In this document: piece after piece, positions 7,702 through 18,288 of the stretch
Numbering within the stretch: the first letter of the stretch is position 1
How the letters are laid out: each line of letters begins with the position of its first letter
Source: Pseudomonas sp. GR 6-02
Lineage (GTDB): Bacteria > Pseudomonadota > Gammaproteobacteria > Pseudomonadales > Pseudomonadaceae
Direction: 5' to 3'
NCBI RefSeq assembly: GCF_001655615.1
Contig: NZ_CP011567.1
Span: 186,001-250,000, forward strand
DNA length: 64,000 bases
Notes under the pieces: model-generated
Seen by the model: the letters and a program-made list of their open reading frames with translations, nothing else
Told to the model about the DNA's origin: nothing
Databases searched by the model: none
Made by a program: the position numbers and the translations under genes

Positions 7702-10182
7702 ATGCCGCGTATTGCTGGTCCCTTTATTCACCGTGGGCTGCGCCCCTTGTTTCGCGTTGCGCTGTGCGGCCAATTGTTGTGGCCGGTGCTGGCGCTCGCC
7801 GATACCCCTTACGATCAAATGGTTCGCGATGCGCGGGCCGGCAACTACACGCCTGCGCTGACGGTGTTGCGCCAGGTGCCGGTAAGCCAGGCCTCCACTG
7901 GCCAGATCAGCGATCACTTGCAGATCGCCAGTTGGGCCGGTCTGGATGCCGAAGTGGTACAGGTCTATGAAACCCAGGGACGTGATCGAGCGTTGCCGGT
8001 CCAGGCCCTGACTGCCACCGCGCGGGCCTATCGCAACCTCAAGCGTTGGGACTCGGCGACCCAGGTGTACAACAAGGCCCTGGCTCTTGAACCGCAAAAT
8101 GCCGACCTGCAGCTGGGCCTGGCGATGACCCAGGCCGACGCCGGTAAACCTGACGAGGCGGTTGCCCGCGCCAGGGCTCTGGTGGCGGCGAAACCGGATG
8201 ATCCTGGCCGCCGTCTGGCTTTGGCCTACGCCTTGACCCGCGCCGGTGCCACTTACGATGCGTTGTTTGAGTACGACCAGGCCTTCACCCGCGCCGGCAG
8301 CAAACCCGAAGTCGCTCGGGAATACGTGATTGCCCTGCAACGCGCTCGTTTGCCGGAGCCGGCCTTGCGCCTGGCGCGTCAGCGGCCGGGGTTGATTGAT
8401 CCGGTCACGCAACGCCGTCTCGAAGGTGACCTGGCCGCCGAACGCGTGCGCCTGGCCGAACTCGCCACCCGCAGCGAAAAAGAACGTTATGTGATCGCCG
8501 ATCGGGCCCTGGCCGATTACGACCAGTTACTGGCGACCTGGACGCCGGACCCTGCGGCCCACGATGACGTCATCCGCTGGCGAATCGACCGCATGGGCGC
8601 CCTCAAGGCCCGTGCACGCACCGCCGATGTGATCACCGAATACCAGAAGCTGCTCGCCGAAGGCGTGAAGATTCCGACCTATGCCCTGCGTTGGGTGGCG
8701 TCGTCCTATCTGGATCAGCGTCAGCCGGAAATCGCCACCGATTTGTATCGCCAGGTGCTGGTGGCGCCGGATGCCGATGTCGGCGATCGCCTGGAAGACA
8801 GCACCGCGCTCTATTACTCCCTGCTCGAAAGCGACAAGGCCGATGATGCGCGCAAGGTCGCCGAGGACCTGGCCAAGACCCAAAAGCCACGGGTCGAGCT
8901 CAAGGGCTTGCCGGTGGGCAACCCCAACGATGAATGGATGGACGCGCAGCAACTCGCCGCCCAGGCCGGCACCTACGGCGCCGACCTGCCATCGGGCGAG
9001 CAGCGTTTACAGGCGTTGGTGGATCAGGCGCCGGGCAACATCGGCCTGCGCCTGGCCCAGGCCGATCTGTACCTGGCCCGGGACTGGCCACGACGCGCCG
9101 AGAATCAGCTCAAGGAAACCGAGAGCATGGCCCCGCGGGATATCGGGCTGGAAGTCGCTCAGGGCCACACTGCCATGGACCTGCAGGAATGGCGGCAGAT
9201 GGATGCGCTGACCGACGATGTGGTCGCGCGTTTTCCGGACAACCGTCAGGTGCAGCGTTTGCAGCGTCAGCGTGCGGTCCATGATATGGCCGAGCTGCGA
9301 GTGCAGGCCTACGGCGGCAAGAGTTATGGCGGCGGCAACGGCGATGTCGGGGCGGTCAACGGCAGCCGCGATTTCGGCATCGAAACCACGCTGTACAGCC
9401 CGCCCATCGATGAAGACTGGCGCCTGTTCGCCGGTGCCGGCTACGCCACTGGCGATTTCCAGGAAGGCACCGGCCACCATCGCTTCCAGCGTGTCGGGCT
9501 CGAACGCCGGACCCGTGACATGTCCCTGGAAGCGGAAGTTTCCAACCATTCCTACGGCTTTGGCGATAAACAGGGCGCGCGCCTGGCGATTGCCCGAGAC
9601 ATCGACGATCACTGGCAGTACGGCGGCAGCCTCGAATACCTGTCGGCACAAACGCCGTTGCGAGCGTTGAACAGCGACATCACGGCCAACGGCGGCAGCG
9701 GCTTTATCCGCTGGCGCGCCAATGAAAGCCGTGAGTGGAGACTGGCGGTCAGCCCCTCGCACTTCAGCGACGGCAACAACCGTATCGAAGCTGTGCTCAC
9801 TGGTCGCGAGGGCATTTATCGCGCGCCGGGGCTGCAAGTCGACCTCGGTCTGGAAGTCGGCAGCAGCCATAACTCCAAGTCCGACGACGTGCCGTACTTC
9901 AACCCCAAATCCGACTTAAGCGTGCTGCCGACGGTGAACGTCAATCACGTGCTCTACCACCGCTACGAAACTTCCTGGAGCCAGCAGTTCCAGGCCGGTG
10001 CGGGCACTTACAGCCAGCGCGATCACGGCACCGGCGGTATCGCCCTGCTGGGTTACGGCCAGCGCTACAGCTGGAACGACGTATTCGAGGTGGGCGGCCT
10101 GCTGAGCGTGATCAACCGGCCATTTGACGGTGACCGGGAAACCGATCTGCGCCTGCTCGTCGACCTTACTTACCGCTTCTAG
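7702..10182 (+). CDS. pgaA: PgaA, poly-beta-1,6-N-acetylglucosamine export porin
   Basis: An 826-residue outer-membrane exporter for the biofilm polysaccharide PNAG. A signal peptide (about residues 1-33, ending LALAD) precedes a TPR-rich periplasmic superhelix (about 35-510, with repeats such as TARAYRNLKRWDSATQVYNK) and a C-terminal beta-barrel of about 300 residues ending in aromatic F (LVDLTYRF), as in outer-membrane proteins. The ATG at 7702 has AAGGA about 9 bases upstream. It leads the pgaABCD operon, with only 12 bases between its stop and the pgaB start. Length and architecture match PgaA of E. coli. Confidence 0.92.
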   Translation: MPRIAGPFIHRGLRPLFRVALCGQLLWPVLALADTPYDQMVRDARAGNYTPALTVLRQVPVSQASTGQISDHLQIASWAGLDAEVVQVYETQGRDRALPVQALTATARAYRNLKRWDSATQVYNKALALEPQNADLQLGLAMTQADAGKPDEAVARARALVAAKPDDPGRRLALAYALTRAGATYDALFEYDQAFTRAGSKPEVAREYVIALQRARLPEPALRLARQRPGLIDPVTQRRLEGDLAAERVRLAELATRSEKERYVIADRALADYDQLLATWTPDPAAHDDVIRWRIDRMGALKARARTADVITEYQKLLAEGVKIPTYALRWVASSYLDQRQPEIATDLYRQVLVAPDADVGDRLEDSTALYYSLLESDKADDARKVAEDLAKTQKPRVELKGLPVGNPNDEWMDAQQLAAQAGTYGADLPSGEQRLQALVDQAPGNIGLRLAQADLYLARDWPRRAENQLKETESMAPRDIGLEVAQGHTAMDLQEWRQMDALTDDVVARFPDNRQVQRLQRQRAVHDMAELRVQAYGGKSYGGGNGDVGAVNGSRDFGIETTLYSPPIDEDWRLFAGAGYATGDFQEGTGHHRFQRVGLERRTRDMSLEAEVSNHSYGFGDKQGARLAIARDIDDHWQYGGSLEYLSAQTPLRALNSDITANGGSGFIRWRANESREWRLAVSPSHFSDGNNRIEAVLTGREGIYRAPGLQVDLGLEVGSSHNSKSDDVPYFNPKSDLSVLPTVNVNHVLYHRYETSWSQQFQAGAGTYSQRDHGTGGIALLGYGQRYSWNDVFEVGGLLSVINRPFDGDRETDLRLLVDLTYRF

Positions 10183-10194
10183 AAGAGTTTGAAG

Positions 10195-12192
10195 ATGCCT
10201 TTTATTTCGCGTTTCATCCTCCTGCTGGGAGTGCTGTTGATCAGCGCCTGTGCCCAGCAAGCTCCGACCTTCGTACCGCCGTCCGAACGTACAGTGTCGG
10301 CCAATGAAAAGCCGTGGCCGAAAAACCATGTATTGGGGATCGCTTACCACGATGTCGAAGACCGCGACCCCGATCAGGCGGTGGTGGCCGTGCGCACCGA
10401 GCGCATGATCGAGCAACTGGCATGGTTGCGGGAGAACAACTACCAACCGGTCACCGTTGACCAGATCATCGCCGCTCGCAATGGCGGCCCTGAATTGCCG
10501 CCACGGGCGATCCTGCTGAGTTTCGACGACGGTTATTCGAGCTTTTACACCCGCGTGTTGCCGGTGCTGCGTGCCTATAACTGGCACGCCTTGCTGGCGC
10601 CGGTCGGGGTGTGGATCGACACGCCGCCGAACCAGCCAGTCGACTTCGCCGGCACACCGCGCAAGCGTTCGGATTTCCTGACCTGGGAGCAGATCCGCGA
10701 GATTTCCCGGTCCGGCCTGGTGGAAATCGCCGCCCACACCGACGCCAGCCACAAAGGCGTGTTGGCCAACCCGCAAGGCAACCTGCAGCCGGCGGCCGCG
10801 ACCCGGCGCTATGACGCCGCCACCGGTCGCTATGAAACCGAAGCCCAATTCCAGGCCCGGATGCGCGCCGACGTAGCGGCCATCTCGGAGAAGATCCGCA
10901 AGGTCACTGGTTACAAACCGCGAGTCTGGGTCTGGCCGTACGGCGTGGCGGATGGCACCTCGCTGCAAGTGATCAACGACCAGGGTTATAAGATGGCCCT
11001 GACACTGGACGACGGCCTCGATGCCCTCGACAACCTGATGAGCAGCCCGCGCTTTCTGGTGGCCTCGGACCCGGATGGCGAACACTTCGCCAACAGCGTC
11101 GTCGCGGTGCAGGCCGAATCGCCGATGCGCGTGGTGCATGTGGACCTGGACAACGTCTACGACCCGGACCCGGCCCAACAGGAAATCAACCTCGGCAAAC
11201 TGATCCAGCGCATGGCCGACATGGGCGCCAACACGGTGTTCCTGCAAGCCTTCGCCGACCCTGCGGGCGATGGCCTGGTGCATTCGCTGTACTTCCCCAA
11301 CCGCCACCTGCCGATGCGTGCCGATATCTTTGACCGTGTGGCCTGGCAGCTGCGCACCCGGGCTCACGTCAAAGTTTTCGCGTGGATGCCGGTGCTGAGT
11401 TTTGCCCTGGATTCGAAGTTGCCGCGAGTCACTCGCTGGGACCCGAAAACCGGCACCACGTCGATTGATCCGGACCAGTACAAGCGCTTGTCGCCATTCG
11501 ACCCGAACGTGCGGCGCATCATCGGTGAAATCTACGAAGACGTGGCCCGCCTGACCTCGGTCGACGGCATCCTCTATCACGATGACGCGGTGCTGTCGGA
11601 CTTCGAAGACGCTGGCCCCGAAGCCCTGAAAATCTATGCCGCCAACGGTCTGCCCGGTTCGATTGCCGCCCTGCGCGAGGATCCGGCCACCCTGCAACGC
11701 TGGACGCGGTTCAAGAGCCGCTACCTGATCGATTTCACCCATGAGCTGACCGCCAAGGTTCGCGCCATTCGCGGCCCGCAAGTGAAAACGGCACGCAATA
11801 TTTTCGCCGAGCCGATGCTCAACCCCGAGAGCGAAGCCTGGTTTGCGCAGAATCTCGACGACTTCCTGGGCGCCTACGACTGGACGGCACCGATGGCCAT
11901 GCCACTGATGGAAAAACAGAGCCATCAGCAATCCGGCCCCTGGCTTGAAGCACTGGTGGCGACGGTCAAATCGCGCCCCGGCGCCCTCGACCGCACGGTG
12001 TTCGAATTGCAGGCCCGCGACTGGACGAAAAATAAACACGCCGACATCGACGGCGGGCAGTTGGCTGACTGGATGGGCCGCCTCAAGCGTCAGGGCGCCA
12101 CCAGTTTCGGCTACTACCCAGACAACTTCCTCGAGAACCAGCCGGACCTGAAAGCCGTGCGGCCGGCGCTCTCCAACAAGTGGAATCCATAA
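10195..12192 (+). CDS. pgaB: PgaB, poly-N-acetylglucosamine N-deacetylase lipoprotein
   Basis: A 665-residue outer-membrane lipoprotein that partially deacetylates PNAG in the periplasm so it can leave through PgaA. A lipobox (LLISAC) lies around residue 18. A polysaccharide deacetylase (CE4) domain follows (about 45-270) with metal and catalytic motifs SFDDGY and HTDASH. A C-terminal glycoside-hydrolase-like PNAG-binding domain (about 300-620) contains [13 protein letters not shown] chose the ATG at 10195, which has GAAGAG 6 bases upstream, over a TTG two codons earlier. One base separates it from pgaC. Confidence 0.92.
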   Translation: MPFISRFILLLGVLLISACAQQAPTFVPPSERTVSANEKPWPKNHVLGIAYHDVEDRDPDQAVVAVRTERMIEQLAWLRENNYQPVTVDQIIAARNGGPELPPRAILLSFDDGYSSFYTRVLPVLRAYNWHALLAPVGVWIDTPPNQPVDFAGTPRKRSDFLTWEQIREISRSGLVEIAAHTDASHKGVLANPQGNLQPAAATRRYDAATGRYETEAQFQARMRADVAAISEKIRKVTGYKPRVWVWPYGVADGTSLQVINDQGYKMALTLDDGLDALDNLMSSPRFLVASDPDGEHFANSVVAVQAESPMRVVHVDLDNVYDPDPAQQEINLGKLIQRMADMGANTVFLQAFADPAGDGLVHSLYFPNRHLPMRADIFDRVAWQLRTRAHVKVFAWMPVLSFALDSKLPRVTRWDPKTGTTSIDPDQYKRLSPFDPNVRRIIGEIYEDVARLTSVDGILYHDDAVLSDFEDAGPEALKIYAANGLPGSIAALREDPATLQRWTRFKSRYLIDFTHELTAKVRAIRGPQVKTARNIFAEPMLNPESEAWFAQNLDDFLGAYDWTAPMAMPLMEKQSHQQSGPWLEALVATVKSRPGALDRTVFELQARDWTKNKHADIDGGQLADWMGRLKRQGATSFGYYPDNFLENQPDLKAVRPALSNKWNP

Positions 12193-12193
12193 C

Positions 12194-13549
12194 ATGCTGG
12201 ACAGACTTCTGGCCCTATTGGTTCTGGCGATCGTCCTGGGGGTTCCCCTCGGGCTGATCTTTCTGGTCACCGGGCAATTCCTGATGGACTTCGTGTTCTT
12301 CTACCCACTGTTCATGTCGGGGCTGTGGATCGCCGGCGGCCTGTATTTCTGGCTGCACTGGGAGCGGCACTGGCCGTGGCAGGACGACACCTTGCCGCCA
12401 CCATTGGCCGGCGAACCGCTGATCTCGATCCTGATCCCTTGCTACAACGAAGGCGACAACGCCGCCGATACCATCCACGCGGCGCTGGCCCAGCATTACC
12501 CGAACATTGAAGTGATCGCGATCAACGACGGCTCCAAGGACAACACCGCCGCGGTGCTCGACGCACTGGCGGCGCAGGATCCGCGTTTGCGGGTGCTGCA
12601 CCTGGCGGAGAACCAGGGCAAGGCCGTTGCCCTGCGCATGGGCGCCATCGCGGCGCGCAGCGAGTACCTGGTGTGCATCGACGGTGACGCGCTGCTGGCG
12701 CCGAACACCGCGGCCTATCTGGTGGCGCCGATGCTCGACAACGCGCGACTGGGCGCCGTGACCGGCAACCCGCGAATCCGCACCCGTTCGACCCTGATCG
12801 GTCGGGTACAGGTCGGCGAGTTCTCCTCGATCATCGGCCTGATCAAGCGTACCCAGCGGGTGTTCGGGCGGATCTTTACCGTCTCTGGGGTGATCGTCGC
12901 CTTCCGTCGTACGGCCCTGAACCGGGTCGGCTACTGGAGCCCGGACATGATCACCGAAGACATCGACATCAGTTGGAAGCTGCAACTGGATCACTGGAGC
13001 ATTTTCTACGAGCCCCGCGCGTTGTGCTGGATCCTCATGCCGGAAACCCTCGGCGGCCTGTGGAAGCAGCGCTTGCGCTGGGCCCAGGGCGGCGCCGAGG
13101 TGTTGTTCAAGAACATCCGGGGCATCTGGCAATACCGCCATCGTTACCTGTGGCCGCTGCTGTTCGAATACTGCCTGTCCACCGGTTGGGCCTTCACCTT
13201 CCTGTTGTCGGTGATTTTCTGGGGTGTCGGCAACTTCGTCGAAATGCCGCCCGCCATTGCCGTCCATCACCTGATGCCGCCGGCCTTTACCGGGCTGCTA
13301 TTGGCGGTGGTCTGCCTGGTGCAATTCGCGGTCAGCATCATGATCGATCGCCGTTACGAAAAAGGGCTCGGCAGGACCATGTTCTGGGTGGTCTGGTACC
13401 CGCTGGTGTTCTGGTTCATCAGCCTGCTCACCACCCTGGTCAGCTTCCCCAAAGTACTGTTTGGCCAACATCAGAAGCGCGCGCGGTGGGTCAGTCCGGA
13501 CCGGGGCATCAAGCCGCTGGATGACGATGAAGAGGAGGTCATCAAATGA
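12194..13549 (+). CDS. pgaC: PgaC, poly-beta-1,6-N-acetylglucosamine synthase (GT2)
   Basis: A 451-residue processive family-2 glycosyltransferase that polymerises UDP-GlcNAc and passes the chain through the inner membrane. Two N-terminal helices (about 7-55) precede the GT-A domain with [19 protein letters not shown], the DGD metal site, the catalytic EDIDIS and the QRLRWAQGG motif. Three more membrane helices follow at the C-terminus (about 320-425). It acts with PgaD; in E. coli the PgaCD pair is activated by cyclic di-GMP, and the window encodes c-di-GMP enzymes elsewhere. Confidence 0.94.
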   Translation: MLDRLLALLVLAIVLGVPLGLIFLVTGQFLMDFVFFYPLFMSGLWIAGGLYFWLHWERHWPWQDDTLPPPLAGEPLISILIPCYNEGDNAADTIHAALAQHYPNIEVIAINDGSKDNTAAVLDALAAQDPRLRVLHLAENQGKAVALRMGAIAARSEYLVCIDGDALLAPNTAAYLVAPMLDNARLGAVTGNPRIRTRSTLIGRVQVGEFSSIIGLIKRTQRVFGRIFTVSGVIVAFRRTALNRVGYWSPDMITEDIDISWKLQLDHWSIFYEPRALCWILMPETLGGLWKQRLRWAQGGAEVLFKNIRGIWQYRHRYLWPLLFEYCLSTGWAFTFLLSVIFWGVGNFVEMPPAIAVHHLMPPAFTGLLLAVVCLVQFAVSIMIDRRYEKGLGRTMFWVVWYPLVFWFISLLTTLVSFPKVLFGQHQKRARWVSPDRGIKPLDDDEEEVIK

Positions 13550-14073
13550 AAATCATCAGAACCCGGCAGCGGCCATTTTTGGTCGTTCTCGATGTTTTCT
13601 TCACCGTGCTGGCCTGGATCGGGCTGCTGTATTTGCTGGCGCGGGGTTTGTGGCCGCTGATCGATACCCATGACGGCCCGCGCATCGATGGGTCGTTTTT
13701 CGACGCCCTCGGCACATTGCAGATCTACCTGTGGGTGGCGCTGTTCAACGCGGTGATCCTGATTGGCTGGGCGCGTTATCAACAGCGCAAAAGCAAGAGC
13801 TTCGCCCAGCGCCGTTTGCCGGCGCCGGTGGTGGACGATCAGGGGCTGAGCAAAAGCTTCAAGCTCACCGGCGACCGGCTGGAGAAACTGCGCGCACCGG
13901 GCTCGATGACCATTCACAACGATCAGGAAGGCGATGTCAGTCACGTCGTTACGCACTTTACCCCGGTCGACCCGTCTCAACTGCCGCCGCCTTTGGCGCC
14001 ATTGGAACATCCACTCGTGATCCGCCTGCCGGCCGAAGATGATGACAACCGCGAGCCGATAAGCCATCTCTAG
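13546..14073 (+). CDS. pgaD: PgaD, PNAG synthase accessory subunit
   Basis: A 175-residue inner-membrane protein with two transmembrane helices (about 18-40 and 62-82) and a cytoplasmic C-terminal tail. Start overlaps the pgaC stop by 4 bases (ATGA), which implies coupled synthesis with its partner. In E. coli PgaD helps form the c-di-GMP-responsive synthase. Here the C-terminal half is longer than the short E. coli protein and is charged and Pro-rich at the end; the extension is seen directly but its role is unknown. Confidence 0.85.
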   Translation: MKIIRTRQRPFLVVLDVFFTVLAWIGLLYLLARGLWPLIDTHDGPRIDGSFFDALGTLQIYLWVALFNAVILIGWARYQQRKSKSFAQRRLPAPVVDDQGLSKSFKLTGDRLEKLRAPGSMTIHNDQEGDVSHVVTHFTPVDPSQLPPPLAPLEHPLVIRLPAEDDDNREPISHL

Positions 14074-14086
14074 GTATATGTTCATC

Positions 14087-14218
14087 TGTGGCGAGGGAGC
14101 TTGCTCCCGCTGGAGGCCGAAGGTCTCCCGATGCCATTAACCGCGCTGTCGTTGATAGAGCGCGGTCACCGATTTTGCGTCTGCTTCGCAGACGAACGGG
14201 AGCAAGCTCCCTCGCCAC
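14087..14218. repeat. REPIN-type palindromic repeat pair
   Basis: Inverted arms TGTGGCGAGGGAGCTTGCTC (left) and GAGCAAGCTCCCTCGCCAC (right) enclose about 90 bases, with an inner palindrome TTTTGCGTCTGCTTCGCAGAC. It lies between the convergent ends of pgaD and the Rieske-FAD gene, where it may form a bidirectional transcript barrier (inference). Confidence 0.88.
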
Positions 14219-14228
14219 TAAGTCGCCG

Positions 14229-15758
14229 TCAGCTCAGGTCCCGAACCAGGCGCCACGCCTCGTCCATCGACAGCGGTTGTTTCATCCGTTCGGCGAGCAT
14301 CGCCATGGCCCGTTCCTGATCGCAGGCAACGGCTGCCGCTACCACGCCGTTTTTGGCGAACAGGCCAATAAACGGTGGATGCTCTGGGTCGCCTTTGAAT
14401 TCAACCTCGTCCCAGGCCTCGGCGTGTCCGAGGTAGTCGTAGTTTTTGCCGAAGTGCCAGGTCCAGAAATACGGCACGTCGAGGTAGCGTTCGTCGCCGC
14501 CGAGCATATTCGCCGCTGCAATCCGCGCCTGTTGCTGGGCCAGGCGCCAGTGTTCGATCCGTTGGGGCTGGCCATTGAGCGGGAAGGTCGCGATATCGCC
14601 GACGGCCCAGAGCCCGTCGGTCACGCGCATGCCGCCGTCGACCTTCAATGACTGATCTTTTTCCTTCGGCAGATCGGTAAACGGGGTGGTCGCCGGGGTG
14701 ACGCCAATGCCGACCAGCACCAGATCCGCCGGCAAGCGCTGGCCGTTGTCCAGCAGCACCGCTTCGACTTTGCCTGTGCCTTCGATCTTCGCCGCTTCGC
14801 CATCGGTATGAAACACCACACCATTGGCCTCGTGCAGGGCACGAATCGCCTTGCCGACGGCCTCGCCGAATTGCGTCTCGAAAGGGATGGCATGGCGGGT
14901 CAGGACGGTGACATCCAAGCCGTACTGACGCAGGGATGAAGCGGATTCCAGACCAATGAAGCTGCCGCCGACAATCACTGCCCTTTGACCCGGTTTTGCG
15001 GTGGTCAGAATCTGCTGCGCCTGCGCCTTCGAGCGCAACACGAACACCTGCGGCAGATCGGCGCCTGGCAGCGACAGGGATTTTGGTATGCCGCCGGTGG
15101 CAATCACCGCGGCGTCATAGCTCAACGATTGACCATCGGCCAGGCGCAGGGTCCGGTTCGGTGCATCCAGGCCCATCACATCGCTGTTTATCCGTTCAAT
15201 GCGCTGTTCACGATAAAAGTCCTCATCGCGCAGCGGCGGAACTTCGTCCGGTGGCATTTCCCCGGCAATCACGAATTTGCTCAATGCCGTACGGTCGTAT
15301 CCGGCTTCGGGCTCACGGTCGATCAGTAGCACCCGACCGCCGAAGCCTTTCTCCCGCAGCGCCGCCGCGCAGGCCGTCCCCGCTGCACCGGCGCCGATGA
15401 TCGCAAAGGTCCGCTTATCATCCTCCGGCGGTGTGCTGGGGCCGGGCATCGGCTGGTCGTCGACCCAGACCTCATCGTCGCGCAACTCCAGCGGATAGCG
15501 CCGCAGACTGTCCAGGGAAGGTGGCTCGCACAGCGCGCCGTCTTCGAGCCGATAAGCCGCCTTGTGCCACGGGCAGATCAGTCGGCCCTCACACAGCGCA
15601 CCTTTGGCCAAGGGAGCCCCGGCGTGGGGGCATCTGCCCTGATAGGCGCGCAATTGATCGCCGACCCGCAGCAAGACGATTTTCATCTTGTCGATCCGGA
15701 CTTCAAGGCCACGCTCGAGGGGCACATCGGCGAAACGGGCGACGCGGTGCAGTGCCAT
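14229..15758 (-). CDS. Rieske-FAD/NAD-dependent oxidoreductase (AIFM3-like ferredoxin reductase)
   Basis: A 509-residue fusion of an N-terminal Rieske [2Fe-2S] domain (about 1-105; ligands in CPHAG and CPWH) and a pyridine nucleotide-disulphide reductase module. The latter shows an FAD Rossmann motif IGAGAAGTACAAAL (about 120), an NAD motif VGGSFIGLESASSL (about 265) and the C-terminal FAD motif AVGDIA (about 385), then a reductase C-terminal domain. Such proteins pass electrons from NAD(P)H to an oxygenase or ferredoxin partner. None is encoded next to it, so the physiological acceptor is unknown. Monocistronic, convergent with pgaD. Confidence 0.88.
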   Translation of the reverse strand: MALHRVARFADVPLERGLEVRIDKMKIVLLRVGDQLRAYQGRCPHAGAPLAKGALCEGRLICPWHKAAYRLEDGALCEPPSLDSLRRYPLELRDDEVWVDDQPMPGPSTPPEDDKRTFAIIGAGAAGTACAAALREKGFGGRVLLIDREPEAGYDRTALSKFVIAGEMPPDEVPPLRDEDFYREQRIERINSDVMGLDAPNRTLRLADGQSLSYDAAVIATGGIPKSLSLPGADLPQVFVLRSKAQAQQILTTAKPGQRAVIVGGSFIGLESASSLRQYGLDVTVLTRHAIPFETQFGEAVGKAIRALHEANGVVFHTDGEAAKIEGTGKVEAVLLDNGQRLPADLVLVGIGVTPATTPFTDLPKEKDQSLKVDGGMRVTDGLWAVGDIATFPLNGQPQRIEHWRLAQQQARIAAANMLGGDERYLDVPYFWTWHFGKNYDYLGHAEAWDEVEFKGDPEHPPFIGLFAKNGVVAAAVACDQERAMAMLAERMKQPLSMDEAWRLVRDLS

Positions 15759-15898
15759 GATCGATCTCCAGGCAGGTATTTCACTTAGGAGTTTGGCGCT
15801 TATTCCGAGGTTCAGCCAATTCCCACTGCCACCGCACGAACGGTCCGGCTATAGTTTGCGTGCCGACGACGGCCCCACCCCGCACAAGGTGCTCCGGT

Positions 15899-16459
15899 AT
15901 GACCCGATTGACCTCTTTGAACCCTTGGCTGGCGGCCGTTGCAGTCGCCCTTTGCGTGCAGTTACCGGCGCAGGCCCAGGAGCGTTTCACCCTCAGCATC
16001 CCCGGCGTTTCGGACAATCGGCTGTTCACGTCGGCGGAGGCCAGCGATGCCAGCGGTTGCGGTGGCAAGAATCAGTCTCCGGCCCTGAGCTGGAGCGCCG
16101 GCCCCCAGGGCACCCTCAGCTACGCCATCGTCATGCACGACCCGGACGGTCAGAAAGGCCTGGGCGTCGATCACTGGATTCGTTACGGCATCAAGGCCAC
16201 GACGCGGCAGATCCCGGCCGGTGTCGGCACTAAATCCACCCTCGAAGGCGTGGGTGGCACCAACATCAAAGGCACCACCACCTACATCGGCCCGTGCCCG
16301 CCCATCGGTGACAGCACCCATCACTACATCATCCAGATCTACGCCCTGGACCTGGCGCCAGAAGCCTTGCCCGCCGGCCTGACCCGCGTGCAGTTGCTGG
16401 AACAGATCAAAGGCCATGTGCTGAAAAACAGCAGCGTGGTGCGGCGTTATCACCGCTGA
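15899..16459 (+). CDS. YbhB/YbcL-family (PEBP/Raf kinase inhibitor-like) exported protein
   Basis: A 186-residue phosphatidylethanolamine-binding-protein fold of the bacterial YbhB/YbcL group. A cleavable signal peptide (about residues 1-26, ending AQAQ) is followed by the family pattern LSWSAGPQGTLSYAIVMHDPD, then DHWIRYGI, and YIGPCPP with HHYIIQIYALD. The ATG at 15899 is preferred because the signal peptide then starts correctly; an upstream in-frame ATG at 15860 would add 13 unrelated residues. Periplasmic location is expected; the ligand is unknown. Confidence 0.88.
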   Translation: MTRLTSLNPWLAAVAVALCVQLPAQAQERFTLSIPGVSDNRLFTSAEASDASGCGGKNQSPALSWSAGPQGTLSYAIVMHDPDGQKGLGVDHWIRYGIKATTRQIPAGVGTKSTLEGVGGTNIKGTTTYIGPCPPIGDSTHHYIIQIYALDLAPEALPAGLTRVQLLEQIKGHVLKNSSVVRRYHR

Positions 16460-16546
16460 AGATTTTTCACGTCGGCTTAACCCGAACCCGGCGGGCTGTC
16501 CGTCTCAGAGGATGAATGAGTCAATTTCCTCCTGAGGTCAGCCCCC

Positions 16547-18280
16547 ATGTCCCTTCCTCTGCATGTCCTCCGCCCGGCCGCCCAGGGTTTCGCCGCCGGG
16601 TTGCTGCTGGCCGTTGCCGGTTGCGGCGGTTCATCCACACCACCCTCTGAGACGGGCAACCCGGCAGCGGTTGCGCCCCCAGCTCAAAATGCGCCGAAAA
16701 CTGAAGCATTAGTGCGCGAATCGGCCATGGCGGACACCGCGATGGCCAAGCGCAGCGCACGACCGGGCCCGTTGGTCGCTTTTGCACCAGTGCCCGCGGG
16801 TGAAACTTATCCACAGGGCTACCGGGATGAGCAGCGCGAGCAATATCAGGCGCTGGCGGATAACCCGATTCACAGCGTGGCCGAAGCGCCGGTCTCGACC
16901 TTCAGCGCCGATGTCGATACCGGCGCGTACGCCAATGTCCGGCGCCTGCTCAATCAGGGGCGTTTACCGCCGGAAGGAGCGGTGCGGCTGGAAGAAATGG
17001 TCAATTACTTCCCCTACGATTACGCCTTGCCCACTGATGGCTCGCCGTTCGGTGTGACCACCGAGCTGGCGCCGTCACCCTGGAACCCGCATACCCGGTT
17101 ACTGCGCATCGGCATCAAGGCGTCTGATCACGCGGTGGCGGAACTGGCCCCAGCGAACCTGGTGTTTCTGGTGGACGTGTCCGGCTCCATGGACCGTCGC
17201 GAAGGCCTGCCTCTGGTCAAAAGCACCCTGAAATTGCTGGTCGATCAACTGCGCGAGCAGGACCGGGTTTCACTGGTGGTCTACGCCGGAGAATCCCGTG
17301 TGGTGCTGGAGCCGACTTCCGGACGGGAAAAAGCGAAAATTCGTACCGCCATCGATCAATTGACGGCGGGCGGCTCGACGGCCGGCGCGTCGGGTATCGA
17401 ACTGGCTTACCAAATGGCGCAACAGGCGTTTATCCCCAAAGGCATCAACCGCATCCTGCTGGCCACCGACGGTGACTTCAACGTCGGCGTCAGCGACTTC
17501 GACAGCCTCAAGCAAATGGCTGTGGATAAACGCAAGACTGGCGTGTCCCTGACCACCCTGGGTTTTGGTGTGGATAACTACAATGAACACCTGATGGAAC
17601 AACTGGCCGACGCCGGCGACGGTAACTACGCCTACATCGACAACCTGCGCGAAGCGCGCAAAGTGCTGGTGGATCAACTCGGCTCAACCCTGGCGGTGGT
17701 GGCGAAAAACGTGAAGCTGCAGGTGGAGTTCAACCCGGCTCAGGTCAGCGAATATCGGCTGTTGGGTTATGAGAACCGCGCCTTGAAGCGTGAGGATTTC
17801 AGCAACGACAAAGTCGACGCCGGAGAAATCGGCGCAGGGCACACGGTGACGGCGCTGTACGAAATTGTGCCCAAGGGCGAGAAGGGCTGGCTGGAACCGC
17901 TGCGCTACGGCAATTCCGGGGCAGAAGTTTCCGCAAAAACCGGAGAATTGGCGATGCTGCGGGTGCGTTATCAGTTACCGGAAGGTGGGAACAGTCGCTT
18001 GATCGAGCGGCCAATCCTGAAGGGGGAGGCCGGTAAACTCTCGGCCGCCAGCGATGACCTGCGCTTTGCCGCCTCCGTCGCTGCCTTTTCCCAGCAGCTC
18101 AAGGACGGGCGCTACACCGGTGATTTCAGCCTGAAAGACACCGAAGCCCTGGCCCGTGGCGCACGGGGTGATGACCCGTTTGGCCTGCGTGGTGAGTTCG
18201 TGCAATTGGTGGAATTGGCGCAGAGCCTGCGAACCTCCACCGCCTCGAATCAACCGCCCAACGACAACCGGATAGAGTGA
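16547..18280 (+). CDS. von Willebrand factor A domain lipoprotein (YfbK-like)
   Basis: A 577-residue envelope protein. The signal peptide ends in a lipobox (LLAVAGC, about residues 21-27). A von Willebrand N-terminal domain (about 95-190; VSTFSADVDTGAYANVRRLL) precedes the vWA domain (about 200-380), whose MIDAS motif DVSGSMD is intact, and a DUF3520-like C-terminal region. It starts a three-gene unit with an ECF sigma factor and a single-pass membrane protein, so it may sense or signal envelope conditions; that role is inferred from context only. Confidence 0.88.
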   Translation: MSLPLHVLRPAAQGFAAGLLLAVAGCGGSSTPPSETGNPAAVAPPAQNAPKTEALVRESAMADTAMAKRSARPGPLVAFAPVPAGETYPQGYRDEQREQYQALADNPIHSVAEAPVSTFSADVDTGAYANVRRLLNQGRLPPEGAVRLEEMVNYFPYDYALPTDGSPFGVTTELAPSPWNPHTRLLRIGIKASDHAVAELAPANLVFLVDVSGSMDRREGLPLVKSTLKLLVDQLREQDRVSLVVYAGESRVVLEPTSGREKAKIRTAIDQLTAGGSTAGASGIELAYQMAQQAFIPKGINRILLATDGDFNVGVSDFDSLKQMAVDKRKTGVSLTTLGFGVDNYNEHLMEQLADAGDGNYAYIDNLREARKVLVDQLGSTLAVVAKNVKLQVEFNPAQVSEYRLLGYENRALKREDFSNDKVDAGEIGAGHTVTALYEIVPKGEKGWLEPLRYGNSGAEVSAKTGELAMLRVRYQLPEGGNSRLIERPILKGEAGKLSAASDDLRFAASVAAFSQQLKDGRYTGDFSLKDTEALARGARGDDPFGLRGEFVQLVELAQSLRTSTASNQPPNDNRIE

Positions 18281-18288
18281 AAGCTGAC

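Noticed and set aside
9916..12270. 784-codon open frame on the minus strand
   Set aside because: It lies exactly opposite pgaB and the end of pgaA, has no recognisable domain, and long antisense frames are expected in GC-rich codon usage. PgaB motifs are clear on the plus strand.
14087..14218. CRISPR-like repeat structure
   Set aside because: Repeats are scattered singly through the window as inverted pairs rather than as direct repeats with regular spacers, and no cas genes are present.
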